64,000 nucleotides of DNA from Microbacterium sp. UFMG61 (GCF_015354505.1 NZ_JACAFP010000002.1:124001-188000), one strand, 5' to 3'. Shown: positions 16,619 to 24,869, counted from the stretch's first letter. Notes: generated by a model from the letters alone, not told the origin. A program made the numbers and translations.

Positions 16619-17394
16619 CGCCGGTCCTGCGCTCGCCCCGGGTGGCGGGGGTCTCCCCGGTGGTGGATTCCGTGCAACCCCTGAGCCCCGCACCCAGGAG
16701 AGACCCGACGTTATTCATTGGGGGAGGGGACGACCCGCTGCGTTGTGTGGGGGGGTCTCGCCTCGTCTGCCCTCCTGACGGGGACAGGAGAGGTGACTCG
16801 TCCGTTTTCAGGGTGGTCTGGATCCCGCTTCCGTTGCGGCCGTGTACAGGGTTGGTGAATGCACGGACCATGACATGCTCCTCGCGCCCATGGGCCACCA
16901 GAGTCACCCACCGGAGGGCAAGTGGCCCCGATTCCGTGCGGCCATGGTTCGCCGGTAAACGGCCATCGACCGCCGGGCGGACCCTTCGGCGCGTCGACCT
17001 GCGCGATGACGAGCGCTCGGATGTGCTGGGCGGTCCTCTTGTCGATCGGTCGGCGAAAGGCGTGCTCGAGGACGTCTTCAACTTCGGAGCGGCGGTCGGG
17101 TCGTGAGTCGCGTCATCGGCGACGGCGACGGCGACGGGCCGGGTAGCGCGCGCAGGTGTGCGGTCCAGGGCACCCGCAGTGCTGCGCCGGATAGCTGCGA
17201 TAAGTGGTCTTATCGTCGGTAAACGGCCAGACGGGGAAGTAAGAAGGGACTGAGCACGTGAGGTCGTTCCGCCGCCGGCGCTGAACCACACGGCGCCGCG
17301 CGTAGGGAGTGCCATCGACGTACTCGAACCCGGTGGAGTTCGTCGTGCCGCCATTGGGGGACGCGGGGATGAGACCAGCTACTAAGGGGCTGAG
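16619..17394. other. Gene-poor interval, possibly decayed coding sequence
   Basis: No gene can be called. On the minus strand one frame is open after the FRG stop from 17394 to a TGA at 17113-17115 (93 codons, containing FEYVDGTPY and WPFTDDK). It then continues open to about 16711 (containing SEVEDVLEHAF and WPFTGEPWPHGIG), but without a sensible start codon or ribosome site. The 13-mer CGGTAAACGGCCA occurs at 16953-16965 and 17217-17229 and gives the shared WPFT in both parts. This looks like remnants of one or two former genes, not functional ones. Confidence 0.4.
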
Positions 17395-18081
17395 TCAATC
17401 TGCGACGGTGTCACGAGCGGCGGGTTCGGATCGGAACTCGAGAAAGCCTGCGTAGTCGGGAAACAGGATCTTTGCGGTCCGGTTGTATGTGTTCTCGAGG
17501 TAGCGCAGCAGCTTCTTCTTCAAGCCGGCCTTGATGATCACCGCGACGAACGGCAGCGCGGATGGATGCCCACGCTGCCTGTCAGCACTGAGGCTAGCCG
17601 CAAGCTTCGCTGAGTCTCCGCGCACCCACGGTATGTCTATCGCCTCGAATGGGTCGATCCTCTGGATGCGGAAGTCCTTCGTGCCTGAGGGTGACGCGAT
17701 CACTTCCCCGCGAGGAGGGGGAATCGCGCCGGCGACGAAGAACCCTTCCTGGGCTCGGAGTCGCTCGTTGGGAACAGCGGATCGCACCAGGAATGGCGTC
17801 GGGTCCAGGAGAGCGTCATGCAAAGTTGATCCGGTGGGACTATGCAGGGAACCCCAGCTGCGTCCGGCGGGAACGGTCGAGATCTGGCGCATGCCTGTCG
17901 TGTTGAGAGCGACGAGAATCCCGCTCTTCGCGGCGCCGGGTGCCTTAGGTGACTGGCAGGCGAACCAGAGGGCCGTCATCGGGTTGCTCGTGAAATCAAG
18001 CAGTCTGGTCGCGATCCCGTAGTGCTGCAGGTCTGCGAGGAGCTGCATGTCATCGACATAACCGCCGGGACCGATCCCCAA
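17395..18081 (-). CDS. FRG-domain protein, probably truncated at the N terminus
   Basis: A 228-residue frame starting at TTG 18081. Residues about 14-42 (LLADLQHYGIATRLLDFTSN...) are the hallmark QHyGlpTRLLDwT core of the FRG domain. The typical start of that domain, the fRGQ motif about 60-70 residues earlier, is absent, and the opposite strand becomes coding from about 18090. So the gene has probably lost its 5' end. FRG proteins have no settled biochemical role but are common in mobile and defence-rich regions. The neighbours here are an integrase remnant and unknown genes. Confidence 0.6.
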   Translation of the reverse strand: MGIGPGGYVDDMQLLADLQHYGIATRLLDFTSNPMTALWFACQSPKAPGAAKSGILVALNTTGMRQISTVPAGRSWGSLHSPTGSTLHDALLDPTPFLVRSAVPNERLRAQEGFFVAGAIPPPRGEVIASPSGTKDFRIQRIDPFEAIDIPWVRGDSAKLAASLSADRQRGHPSALPFVAVIIKAGLKKKLLRYLENTYNRTAKILFPDYAGFLEFRSEPAARDTVAD

Positions 18082-18182
18082 GCCCCAGTCTCTCGCTGCC
18101 GCTGGGCAAGTCCCCCGGCGATGGCGAAGAGGCCGCCCTTCCGGACGGGATCGATGAGGCTACACGGGACTGGGCTGCGTCT

Positions 18183-18665
18183 TTGCCGGCGCTGCGAGAC
18201 GAAGACCTCGATCCGTACATCAGCCTTGCCGCGAGCCTAATCAACGTCAGCATGGGCGCCCAAGTCTCGGATGACGTCCTAGGGCTCATCAACGCCCTAC
18301 TGGGCGAGAGCGAGGCAGCGCGGAACGTTGCTGCCGACACCCTCAGCGAGCGGGGCCAGGACGAGCAACTGGCGGCTCTCGACGTTCTGATCGGCGCGAC
18401 CAAACGTACCGATGACGCCGAAGCGGTCGTGCGAGGCACGGTGCTCTGGGTCAGCAAGAACCACACGCTAGAAGATGCAGCCGCGACTGGAATCGCGGCG
18501 CACTGCTGGGGCGCCCGACTGACCCCTGGCGCGATCGTTGAGCTCGCCGGCAGCGGGCGCCCTGCCCTGATCGGGCTGGTACGTCGTGCAGCGACGGACA
18601 CGTCGCTGCACCCTTCAGTGCAGGCTGCGGCCAGTGATGAAGTGGAGCAGCTCAGTGGGAACTAG
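18183..18665 (+). CDS. Unknown alpha-helical protein, possibly truncated
   Basis: Not recognised. 160 residues from TTG 18183; the frame is open and protein-like upstream to about 18090 (GKSPGDGEEAALPDGIDEA) but has no ATG, GTG or TTG there, so the true N terminus may have been lost. The sequence is rich in Ala, Leu, Asp and Glu and looks all-helical, in a pattern that could form helical repeats; there are no membrane segments and no catalytic motif. It overlaps the next gene by 11 bases, implying co-translation with it. It meets the truncated FRG gene head to head. Confidence 0.5.
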   Translation: MPALRDEDLDPYISLAASLINVSMGAQVSDDVLGLINALLGESEAARNVAADTLSERGQDEQLAALDVLIGATKRTDDAEAVVRGTVLWVSKNHTLEDAAATGIAAHCWGARLTPGAIVELAGSGRPALIGLVRRAATDTSLHPSVQAAASDEVEQLSGN

Positions 18666-19437
18666 TGGCGCCTACGGCGGCAGCAACTCGGCCGAGTGGA
18701 ACGACTTCCGTGATGCATGGAGCGGGCTCAGTAGCGGTGGTGCGGACGGAGGCCCGAGCGATGGCGACGGCACCGTCGACATCATCGCTCCGGCAGATAC
18801 GCTGTTCGATCCTGCCCGGCCAGCCTCGGACTTGGATAGGGTCGGGCAGGCGCTCGCGGATGCACTGTGGCGGGATGACCCTGCATCCCGGCGCAACACC
18901 GTACCGCCAATCCCTCGGCCCCGAGTTCCCGGACGGCGTGGTGCGGGCGCGGGAGGGACGGGAGCGGGAAGCGGTTCCACCGGCAGGTCGGCAGGTACCG
19001 GGTCCCCTGTGCAAGTAACGCGCGATATCGATTGGCGTGACGAGCTGAGGCACGAGTACACCCCCTGGTCGGAAGCATCGGAACGGATACTGCTCAACGA
19101 GGAACTGGATCGACAGGTTCTTGAGAACATGGGGAGGCCGCGCTCCGACGCCGAAAAGAACGCACATTTCGATGCGCTACTTGATGAGTATCGGGATCCA
19201 GAGCGAGTTTCGGAGGCGAGCGATCGACAGGTTCGCCCGAGTTTGCCCGTCGCGCGTGCGGCGAAGAAGCTCGGGATCGGGCCGATCGAGGTGGAGCGCT
19301 GGGCTCGAAAGCTCTGGGCCAAGGCATACGAACGTGAGTCGCGCGAGCGAGCCGGTGACACGAGTTCCCCGCAGGCCCGTGGGCGAGTGAACCGGATCTT
19401 GGTCGAGGAGATCCGCAAAGCCATGGGAGGCAGTTGA
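18655..19437 (+). CDS. Unknown protein with N-terminal GTSGAYGGS signature
   Basis: 260 residues from GTG 18655, with GGAG 7 bases upstream. The start overlaps the previous gene by 11 bases. The N terminus GTSGAYGGSNSAEW recalls the GTSxxYGG opening of QatB-type proteins of the Qat anti-phage system and of several other unknown proteins; the rest does not obviously match. A Gly/Ser/Arg-rich linker lies at about 95-120. A charged helical C-terminal region (about 120-260) follows, with a possible short helix-turn-helix at about 205-225 (ARAAKKLGIGPIEVERWARK). Its stop overlaps the integrase start (TGATG), so the three genes form one translational unit. Confidence 0.6.
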   Translation: MGTSGAYGGSNSAEWNDFRDAWSGLSSGGADGGPSDGDGTVDIIAPADTLFDPARPASDLDRVGQALADALWRDDPASRRNTVPPIPRPRVPGRRGAGAGGTGAGSGSTGRSAGTGSPVQVTRDIDWRDELRHEYTPWSEASERILLNEELDRQVLENMGRPRSDAEKNAHFDALLDEYRDPERVSEASDRQVRPSLPVARAAKKLGIGPIEVERWARKLWAKAYERESRERAGDTSSPQARGRVNRILVEEIRKAMGGS

Positions 19438-20431
19438 TGCCGCGCCCGCGCACGCCGCTGAGCAGCTACGGAACGATCAACCTGTCGGAGCTCCAACCAG
19501 GAAAATGGCGAGCGCGGACTCGCTACCGATTCATGGACGGAAAGTCGCGACAGATCGAACGCTTCGGGGCCACCTCTAAGAAAGCAGAGATCGCCCTTAA
19601 GACGGCCTTAGTCGGGATCGAAGCGGATGCCGGGGGCGAACTCAAGCCGTCGACTCGCCTCAGTGATCTGGCACAGCGATTTCTCGTTGCGAAGCGCGAT
19701 GCGGGCCGTGCCGAAGGCTCGTTGGCAACCTACGGCTCCGCGATAAAGATGCACATCTCTCCGAAGATCGGCGACCTGTCCGTGACCTTGAGAGGATCTC
19801 GCAGCGGAAGACGCGGGCTTCCAAGGCCATTCCATTGGAGGAACTCCCGCGCTTCCTGGAACGGCTGCGCGCAGATCCGAAGTTGGTTGCCGCAGACACA
19901 GTAGAGCTCGTCGAGTTCATGCTGGTGTCAGGTTGGAGAATCGCCGAAGCGTGTGCGCTCGACATGGATGCGGTGAACTGGCGTGATCAGACGGTCGCGG
20001 TGGAAGCGATCAACATCCGGGTAAAGGGACGGGGGATCGTCAGACAAGAGTTTCCGAAGACTGAGAAGTCGTGGCGCGTGACCCCGCTCCCTGCATCCGC
20101 CATCGCGATGCTCGCGAGGCGTCGCGACCGGCTGTCCGAGTTCACCACGGTTCTTTTCCCAACTGTCCAGATGAAGTTGCGGGATCCGTCGAACACGCAG
20201 CGGGAGATTCGGGAGAGCCGAGACAATCTGGGGTACCCCGAGCTGTCGACTCACTCGTTCCGCAAGACGGTCGCGACGATCCTCGACAGGGCGGGGCTGT
20301 CCGCCACGGAAATTGCGGACTACCTCGGCCACGAAGATCCGAGCCTCACAATGGGGACCTACATGAACACTCTGAAAGGCGGGACTAAGCCGGCGATGGT
20401 GCTGCAGGAGCAGCTCAAGGGCCTGTTTTGA
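19437..20431 (+). pseudogene. Tyrosine recombinase (phage-type integrase), internally deleted and frameshifted
   Basis: The first part, from ATG 19437 with GGGAGG upstream, carries the Arg-rich N-terminal domain and the beginning of the SAM-like core-binding domain up to KIGDLSV near 19780. Coding then resumes in another frame with LERISQRKTRASKAIPLEELPRFL and runs to 20431 as a complete catalytic domain: Arg (WRIAEA, codon 19937), HSFR, LGHED and Tyr in TYMNT. Roughly 60-80 residues of the core-binding domain appear to be missing at the junction. As written it cannot be one protein. It lies 136 bp from the 3' end of tRNA-Phe, the classic target of such enzymes. Confidence 0.85.
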
Positions 20432-20507
20432 AAGTGCGGGGTTTTTGCGGGGTGCCCGACTGTTAGATCGTCGTCAGGGCAGGTCCCCTCCGCCCAGGAA
20501 AAGCGGA

Positions 20508-20539
20508 AACCCCCGCCATGTAGAAGCTAGGCGAGGGTT
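20508..20539 (-). terminator. Terminator downstream of tRNA-Phe
   Basis: AACCCCCGCC (20508-20517) and GGCGAGGGTT (20530-20539) pair over 10 bp with one G-U pair and a 12-base loop. Read on the minus strand the stem is followed by a T-rich stretch, fitting termination of tRNA-Phe. It also faces the integrase end. Confidence 0.6.
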
Positions 20540-20566
20540 CCTAAGGTGACTGTAATGATCACCCTG

Positions 20567-20639
20567 TGGCTCCGACGGGCGTCGATCCCGTGACCTCACG
20601 ATTTTCAGTCGTGCGCTCTACCAACTGAGCTACAGAGCC
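20567..20639 (-). tRNA. tRNA-Phe (anticodon GAA)
   Basis: 73 nt. The acceptor stem GGCTCTG pairs with CGGAGCC (one G-U), the discriminator is A, and the anticodon loop is CTGAAAA. The T-stem ACGGG/CCCGT is intact, but its loop reads ATCGACG, so the usually invariant T54 is A. CCA is not encoded. Its 3' end faces the integrase remnant, so it is the likely attachment site of the accessory element. Confidence 0.93.
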
Positions 20640-20673
20640 GTGCGACCGGCGAACCTGTCGCATCTAGACGAAA

Positions 20674-20697
20674 GGCCCTTCTCGAATAAGAAGGGCC
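20674..20697 (-). terminator. Rho-independent terminator between tRNA-Asp and tRNA-Phe
   Basis: GGCCCTTCT (20674-20682), loop of 6, AGAAGGGCC (20689-20697). On the minus strand the stem is followed by TTTCGTC, so it should end the tRNA-Glu/tRNA-Asp transcript, leaving tRNA-Phe partly separate. Confidence 0.75.
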
Positions 20698-20709
20698 CGT
20701 CGCTTAGAG

Positions 20710-20783
20710 CGACCCTGACGGGACTTGAACCCGCGACCTCCGCCGTGACAGGGCGGCACGCTAACCAACTGCGCTACAGGGCC
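20710..20783 (-). tRNA. tRNA-Asp (anticodon GTC)
   Basis: 74 nt. Acceptor stem GGCCCTG with CAGGGTC (one G-U), discriminator G, anticodon loop CTGTCAC, T-loop TTCAAGT. CCA is not encoded. Confidence 0.95.
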
Positions 20784-20815
20784 ATACTTGTTTTCAATTA
20801 TTGTATCGGAAAGAG

Positions 20816-20888
20816 TGACCCCAACGGGATTCGAACCCGTGCTACCGCCGTGAAAGGGCGGCGTCCTAGGCCGCTAAACGATGGGGCC
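20816..20888 (-). tRNA. tRNA-Glu (anticodon TTC)
   Basis: 73 nt. Acceptor stem GGCCCCA with TGGGGTC, discriminator A, anticodon loop CTTTCAC, T-loop TTCGAAT. First gene of the minus-strand tRNA group; a TATGCT box near 20920 could be its -10. Confidence 0.95.
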
Positions 20889-21099
20889 GGAGTCAGCCCC
20901 GGGGGACTTCCTTGCCGACGCTCAAGCATAAGGGAAGATTCGAGCAAAACGCGAATCGAGGGCGAGTCGGCTTCCGCCCGCGCGTGTTCGGGAGGATGCT
21001 GGAGCTGTACGCCTGTGTCGCTCGACCCCAGCCGCGACCTGTTGCGGATGTGAAAGTTGTTGTTAGTGTGGCATCTGTGAATCCGGCGGAAGGGGCCGT

Positions 21100-22509
21100 G
21101 TGAACGACAAGCAATCGCCCGTGGATGCTGCTGCCTTGGCGGCGTCCGAGGATTGCGGCTGCGCGCCCACTCCCGCCGAGAGCCGCGCCTTCTGGCAGAA
21201 GGGCTCCTTGAGTCGTCGCGGCGCTCTCGGCGTCGGACTCGGTGCACTCGGAGTCGTCGCGCTCAGCGCCTTCGGGGTGACCAACGGTGTCACCGCCGCC
21301 TACGCCGCGTCGTATCCCAGCTGGGATGACGTGCAGAACGCCATGCGCAACGAATCGTCGAAGGCCGCGGAGATCTCGCGCATCGAAGGCCTCATCGCGT
21401 CCCTGCAGCAGAAGGTCGCCGAGACCCAGGCTGCAGCCGTCGCCGCGGGCGACGAGTTCTACGCCGCGCAGCAGGCGTACTTCGAAGCCATCTCGATCGC
21501 CGATGAGCTGCAGGCGCAGGCCGACGCACAGGCCGTGATCGCCGACGACGCCTCGCGCAAGGCCGCCCAGCTCGCCGCGCAGCTCTACCGCAACGGCGGC
21601 GACGACACGGCACTCGAGCTCTTCTTCGCAGGCTCCGCCGACAACGCCGACGAGCTCCTCTCGCGCCTCGGCACGATGGACAAGGTCTACCAGTACAACC
21701 AGACGGTGCGCGACAAGGCCACGGCCGCGCGCGACGCCTCGCAGTCTCTCACCGACCAGGCCGTCGTCGCGCGCACCGAGCGCGACCGTCTGCAGCAGGT
21801 CGCCGAGCAGAAGATGCGCGAGGCGCAGGCCGCGGCCGACGCCGCACAGGCCGCGCTCGACGAGCAGTCCGCGAACCTCGCCACGATGCAGGCGCAGCTC
21901 GCAGCCCTCAAGGACCAGACCGCGACCACGGTCGCCGGGTACCAGGAGGGCGTGCGCGTCGCCGAAGAGGAGCGCAAGCGCCGTGAAGCCGAAGCTGCGG
22001 CTGCTGCCGCAGCGGCGGCCGCAGCCGCAGCAGCTGCCGGTGGTGGCGGAGGCGGCGGAGGAGGCGGCGGAGGAGGCGGCGCCGGCGGCCAGGCGGGCAC
22101 CGGGGGATGGGTCCGACCGCAGGGCGGCTACCGCAGCGCCGGCTATGGCTCCCGCCCTCGTCCGTGCCCGGCCTGCTCGGCGTTCCACTACGGAGTCGAC
22201 CTCGCCAACGGCTGCGGAGCCGCGATCTTCGCCGCGCAGTCGGGAACCGTCGATTACGCGGGCCCCAACGGCAACTACGGCAACTACATCCGCATCCAGC
22301 ACGGCGGTGGCGTCGCGACCGGATACGCGCACATCAAACCCGGCGGGTTCAATGTGCGCAACGGGCAGTGGGTCGGCGCGGGTCAGGTCATCGCGTATGC
22401 CGGCAACACCGGCGCATCCGTCGGCTGCCACCTGCACTTCGAGGTCTACATCAACGGTGCCTACACGAACCCGATCGACTTCCTCGCGGGCCGTGGCATC
22501 TCGGTCTGA
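21100..22509 (+). CDS. M23 (LytM-type) peptidoglycan endopeptidase with coiled coil
   Basis: 469 residues from GTG 21100 with a GGAAGGGG ribosome site. A Tat-like signal has the arginine pair at 39-40 (LSRRGALG) and a hydrophobic stretch to about 65, with likely cleavage near AYA. A long Ala/Gln-rich coiled coil spans about 75-300 and contains CwlO/RipA-like helices. A run of Ala and a run of Gly form a linker, and then comes the M23 domain with zinc ligands His363 and Asp367 (HYGVD) and His446 (HLHFE); His444 completes the motif. It probably cleaves cross-links during growth, with the coiled coil as regulatory arm. A strong terminator follows. Confidence 0.92.
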   Translation: MNDKQSPVDAAALAASEDCGCAPTPAESRAFWQKGSLSRRGALGVGLGALGVVALSAFGVTNGVTAAYAASYPSWDDVQNAMRNESSKAAEISRIEGLIASLQQKVAETQAAAVAAGDEFYAAQQAYFEAISIADELQAQADAQAVIADDASRKAAQLAAQLYRNGGDDTALELFFAGSADNADELLSRLGTMDKVYQYNQTVRDKATAARDASQSLTDQAVVARTERDRLQQVAEQKMREAQAAADAAQAALDEQSANLATMQAQLAALKDQTATTVAGYQEGVRVAEEERKRREAEAAAAAAAAAAAAAAAGGGGGGGGGGGGGGAGGQAGTGGWVRPQGGYRSAGYGSRPRPCPACSAFHYGVDLANGCGAAIFAAQSGTVDYAGPNGNYGNYIRIQHGGGVATGYAHIKPGGFNVRNGQWVGAGQVIAYAGNTGASVGCHLHFEVYINGAYTNPIDFLAGRGISV

Positions 22510-22522
22510 GAACCCCGTCCGC

Positions 22523-22569
22523 ACGCACGAGACCCCCGGCCGCTGAGCGGAACCGGGGGTCTCGTGCGT
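22523..22569. terminator. Bidirectional terminator between the M23 peptidase and ppa
   Basis: A perfect 17-bp inverted repeat (22523-22539 with 22553-22569) around a 13-base loop, between convergent genes. Confidence 0.85.
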
Positions 22570-22597
22570 CGGGCTCCGTGGCCCGATGGATGCTGTG

Positions 22598-23089
22598 TCA
22601 GTGGCCCTGCTCGCCGAAGCGGACGATCGCCTCGTCGAGGATGCGCTGCGCCTCAGCGGCGTCGCCCCACTCGTCGACCTTGACCCACTTGTTGGGCTCG
22701 AGGTCCTTGTAGTGCTCGAAGAAGTGCGCGATCTCCTTCTTCGTGTACTCGGCGATGTCGCCGATGTCCTGGATGTGCGCCCAGCGCGGGTCCTTCGAGA
22801 GCACGGCGACGAGCTTGTCGTCTCCGCCGGCCTCGTCGCTCATCTTGAGCACGGCGACGGGGCGCACCTCGACGACGACGCCCGGGTAGATGGCGTGGTC
22901 GAGCAGCACGAGCACGTCGAGCGGGTCGCCGTCCTCGCCCAGGGTGTTGTCGAAGTAGCCGTAGTCGGCCGGGTACCCGAAGGTCGTGTAGAGCACGCGG
23001 TCGAGGTGCACTCGTCCGGTCTCGTGGTCGACCTCGTACTTCACGCGGCTGCCGCGCGGGATCTCGATGACGGCGTCGTGTGCGCCCAT
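22598..23089 (-). CDS. ppa: Inorganic pyrophosphatase, family I
   Basis: 163 residues, the usual length of the hexameric bacterial enzyme, which hydrolyses pyrophosphate to drive biosynthetic reactions. Metal-binding signature DGDPLDVLV lies at about residues 53-61, and the N-terminal IEIPRGSRVKYEVD substrate loop and YPADYGY are present. It is cytosolic and complete. It converges on the M23 gene across a terminator. Confidence 0.97.
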   Translation of the reverse strand: MGAHDAVIEIPRGSRVKYEVDHETGRVHLDRVLYTTFGYPADYGYFDNTLGEDGDPLDVLVLLDHAIYPGVVVEVRPVAVLKMSDEAGGDDKLVAVLSKDPRWAHIQDIGDIAEYTKKEIAHFFEHYKDLEPNKWVKVDEWGDAAEAQRILDEAIVRFGEQGH

Positions 23090-23131
23090 GCGTGTGCTCC
23101 TCAGAATGACGGTTGGATGCCGCGCACTAGC

Positions 23132-23797
23132 CTACCGGCGACCGGCCGGAGGACTCGGACTCCGTCTCGACGCGCGGCTGAGCAGCGTCGAGACGACGCC
23201 GCTCAGCAGCAGCACCAAGAGTCCCGCGTACCCGACCGACGGCACGAACACCGCGAGCGCGAGAGCGATCAGGAACAGGATGATCGCGGCGAGATCGCCG
23301 AGCACGCCCGCACGCAGCACGTCGACGGGTGTGCCTGTGAAACCGGGATGACGGAGCAGATACAGCCAGCCGGCGAGAGTCGTGACCTGGGTGAGTATCA
23401 GAGTCCCGATGTAGACCACCGGCTGCAGGGAGTCCGTCTCCATCTGCCCGATCATCGCGGTGGGCACCGGCAACCAGACGATCGTGGCCATCCAGGCGAT
23501 GTTGATCCAGAGCAGCGGCGTCGTGATCCACTCCACGTCGCGGTACTGACGATGGTGGCCCATCCAGAACGTCGCGATGAGCACGAAGCTGAGGCCGAAG
23601 CTCAGGAGCTGTCCGGAGTGCTCGACGAAGAACTCTCCGGTGCTGAGCTTGTCCGTCGCCGCTTCTGACACCGACTCCATGAGCGGCAGGATCAGCAGCG
23701 TCATCGCGATGGCGACGACGGCATCGACGAAGGCCTTGAAGCGCTCGGTCCTGAATCGCACGGGCCGGTCTGCCCCGGTGTCTGTCTGATCCGTCAC
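23132..23797 (-). CDS. TMEM175-family (DUF1211) membrane protein, putative potassium channel
   Basis: 221 residues with about six hydrophobic helices. The first helix carries the family's pore signature RxxxFxDAVxAI (Arg19 to Ile30), here with FVD instead of the usual FSD. Bacterial TMEM175 proteins form tetrameric potassium-permeable channels. The Ser-to-Val change in the filter-forming helix could alter conductance. It lies about 40 bp upstream of ppa on the same strand. Confidence 0.8.
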   Translation of the reverse strand: MTDQTDTGADRPVRFRTERFKAFVDAVVAIAMTLLILPLMESVSEAATDKLSTGEFFVEHSGQLLSFGLSFVLIATFWMGHHRQYRDVEWITTPLLWINIAWMATIVWLPVPTAMIGQMETDSLQPVVYIGTLILTQVTTLAGWLYLLRHPGFTGTPVDVLRAGVLGDLAAIILFLIALALAVFVPSVGYAGLLVLLLSGVVSTLLSRASRRSPSPPAGRR

Positions 23798-23882
23798 GGC
23801 GCCAGATTAGGGCGAGGCGCACCTCGAGCGCGAGCATCGGGCGGCGATCCCTCGGGGTCATCGCCCGCGCTACCGTGGAGCT

Positions 23883-24869
23883 GTGCCCTCGCTCTCACCC
23901 GTCATCGCCGAGATCCGCCTCGCCGTGCGCACCGCGCTCGCCGATCTTCCCGAGGGATCGACCGTGATCGTCGCCCTCTCCGGGGGAGCCGACTCGCTCG
24001 CGCTCGCCGCCGCGACCGCGTTCGTGGCGCCGAAGCTCGGTCTGCGTGCAGGCTCGCTGACTGTCGACCACGGGCTTCAGGACGACTCGGATGCCGTCGC
24101 CGCCCGCGCCGCGAAGACGGCGGCAGGACTCGGACTCGATGCCCTGATCGTCCGGGTCGACGTCGGAGTCGACGGCGGACCGGAGGCCGCCGCTCGGGCT
24201 GCGCGCTATCGAGTCCTGAAAGACGCCGCGACGGATGCCGGCGCCGCGGCCGTGCTTCTCGGCCACACGCTCGACGACCAGGCAGAGACCGTGCTTCTCG
24301 GCCTCGCCCGCGGGTCCGGAGCCGCCAGCCTGCAGGGCATGGCCCCGGTGCGCGAGGACGACGACGGAGTGCGCTGGATTCGGCCGCTGCTCGGAGTGCG
24401 GCGCGAGACGACGCGTGCGTTCTGCACGGCATCCGATCTCGACGTCTGGGACGATCCCCACAACTCGGAGGAGCGTTTCGCGCGGGTCCGCGTGCGCGAC
24501 CGTGTACTGCCGGTGCTCGAATCCGAACTCGGACCGGGCATCGCCGAGGCGCTCGCGCGCACGGCGGAGCAGCTTCGGGAGGATGCCGAGGCGTTCGACG
24601 AGATGATCCACGAGACCATCGAAGACATCGTCGAGCACGCAGAGGCGGGCATCTCGGTCAGCGTCGCGGCTCTCGCCGCCAATCCGGCCGCATTGCGCAA
24701 CCGCATCATCCGCCTCGTCGTCGACAGCGAGTTCGGAGTGAGTCTGACTCGATTGCAGACCCTCGAGGTCGCTCGCCTCGTGACGGACTGGTCGGGTCAG
24801 GGGCCCATCGACCTGCCGGAGTGCTCCGCCGCTCGACAGGGCGGGCGCATCGTCTTCACCGCGCGCTGA
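23883..24869 (+). CDS. tilS: tRNA(Ile)-lysidine synthetase
   Basis: 328 residues from GTG 23883. It converts cytidine 34 of the CAU-anticodon tRNA-Ile to lysidine using ATP and lysine. The N-type ATP pyrophosphatase P-loop SGGADS is at 33-38, and the second signature GHTLDDQAETVLLGLARGSG and the RPLLGVRR loop are present. The C-terminal tRNA-binding part is short, as in other Actinobacteria. It is normally followed by hpt and ftsH; here a reversed DUF937 gene lies in between. Confidence 0.95.
   Translation: MPSLSPVIAEIRLAVRTALADLPEGSTVIVALSGGADSLALAAATAFVAPKLGLRAGSLTVDHGLQDDSDAVAARAAKTAAGLGLDALIVRVDVGVDGGPEAAARAARYRVLKDAATDAGAAAVLLGHTLDDQAETVLLGLARGSGAASLQGMAPVREDDDGVRWIRPLLGVRRETTRAFCTASDLDVWDDPHNSEERFARVRVRDRVLPVLESELGPGIAEALARTAEQLREDAEAFDEMIHETIEDIVEHAEAGISVSVAALAANPAALRNRIIRLVVDSEFGVSLTRLQTLEVARLVTDWSGQGPIDLPECSAARQGGRIVFTAR

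Noticed and set aside
20893-22524. Long open frame antisense to the M23 peptidase
   Set aside because: It mirrors the repetitive coiled-coil and Gly/Ala codons; the plus-strand protein has complete domains.
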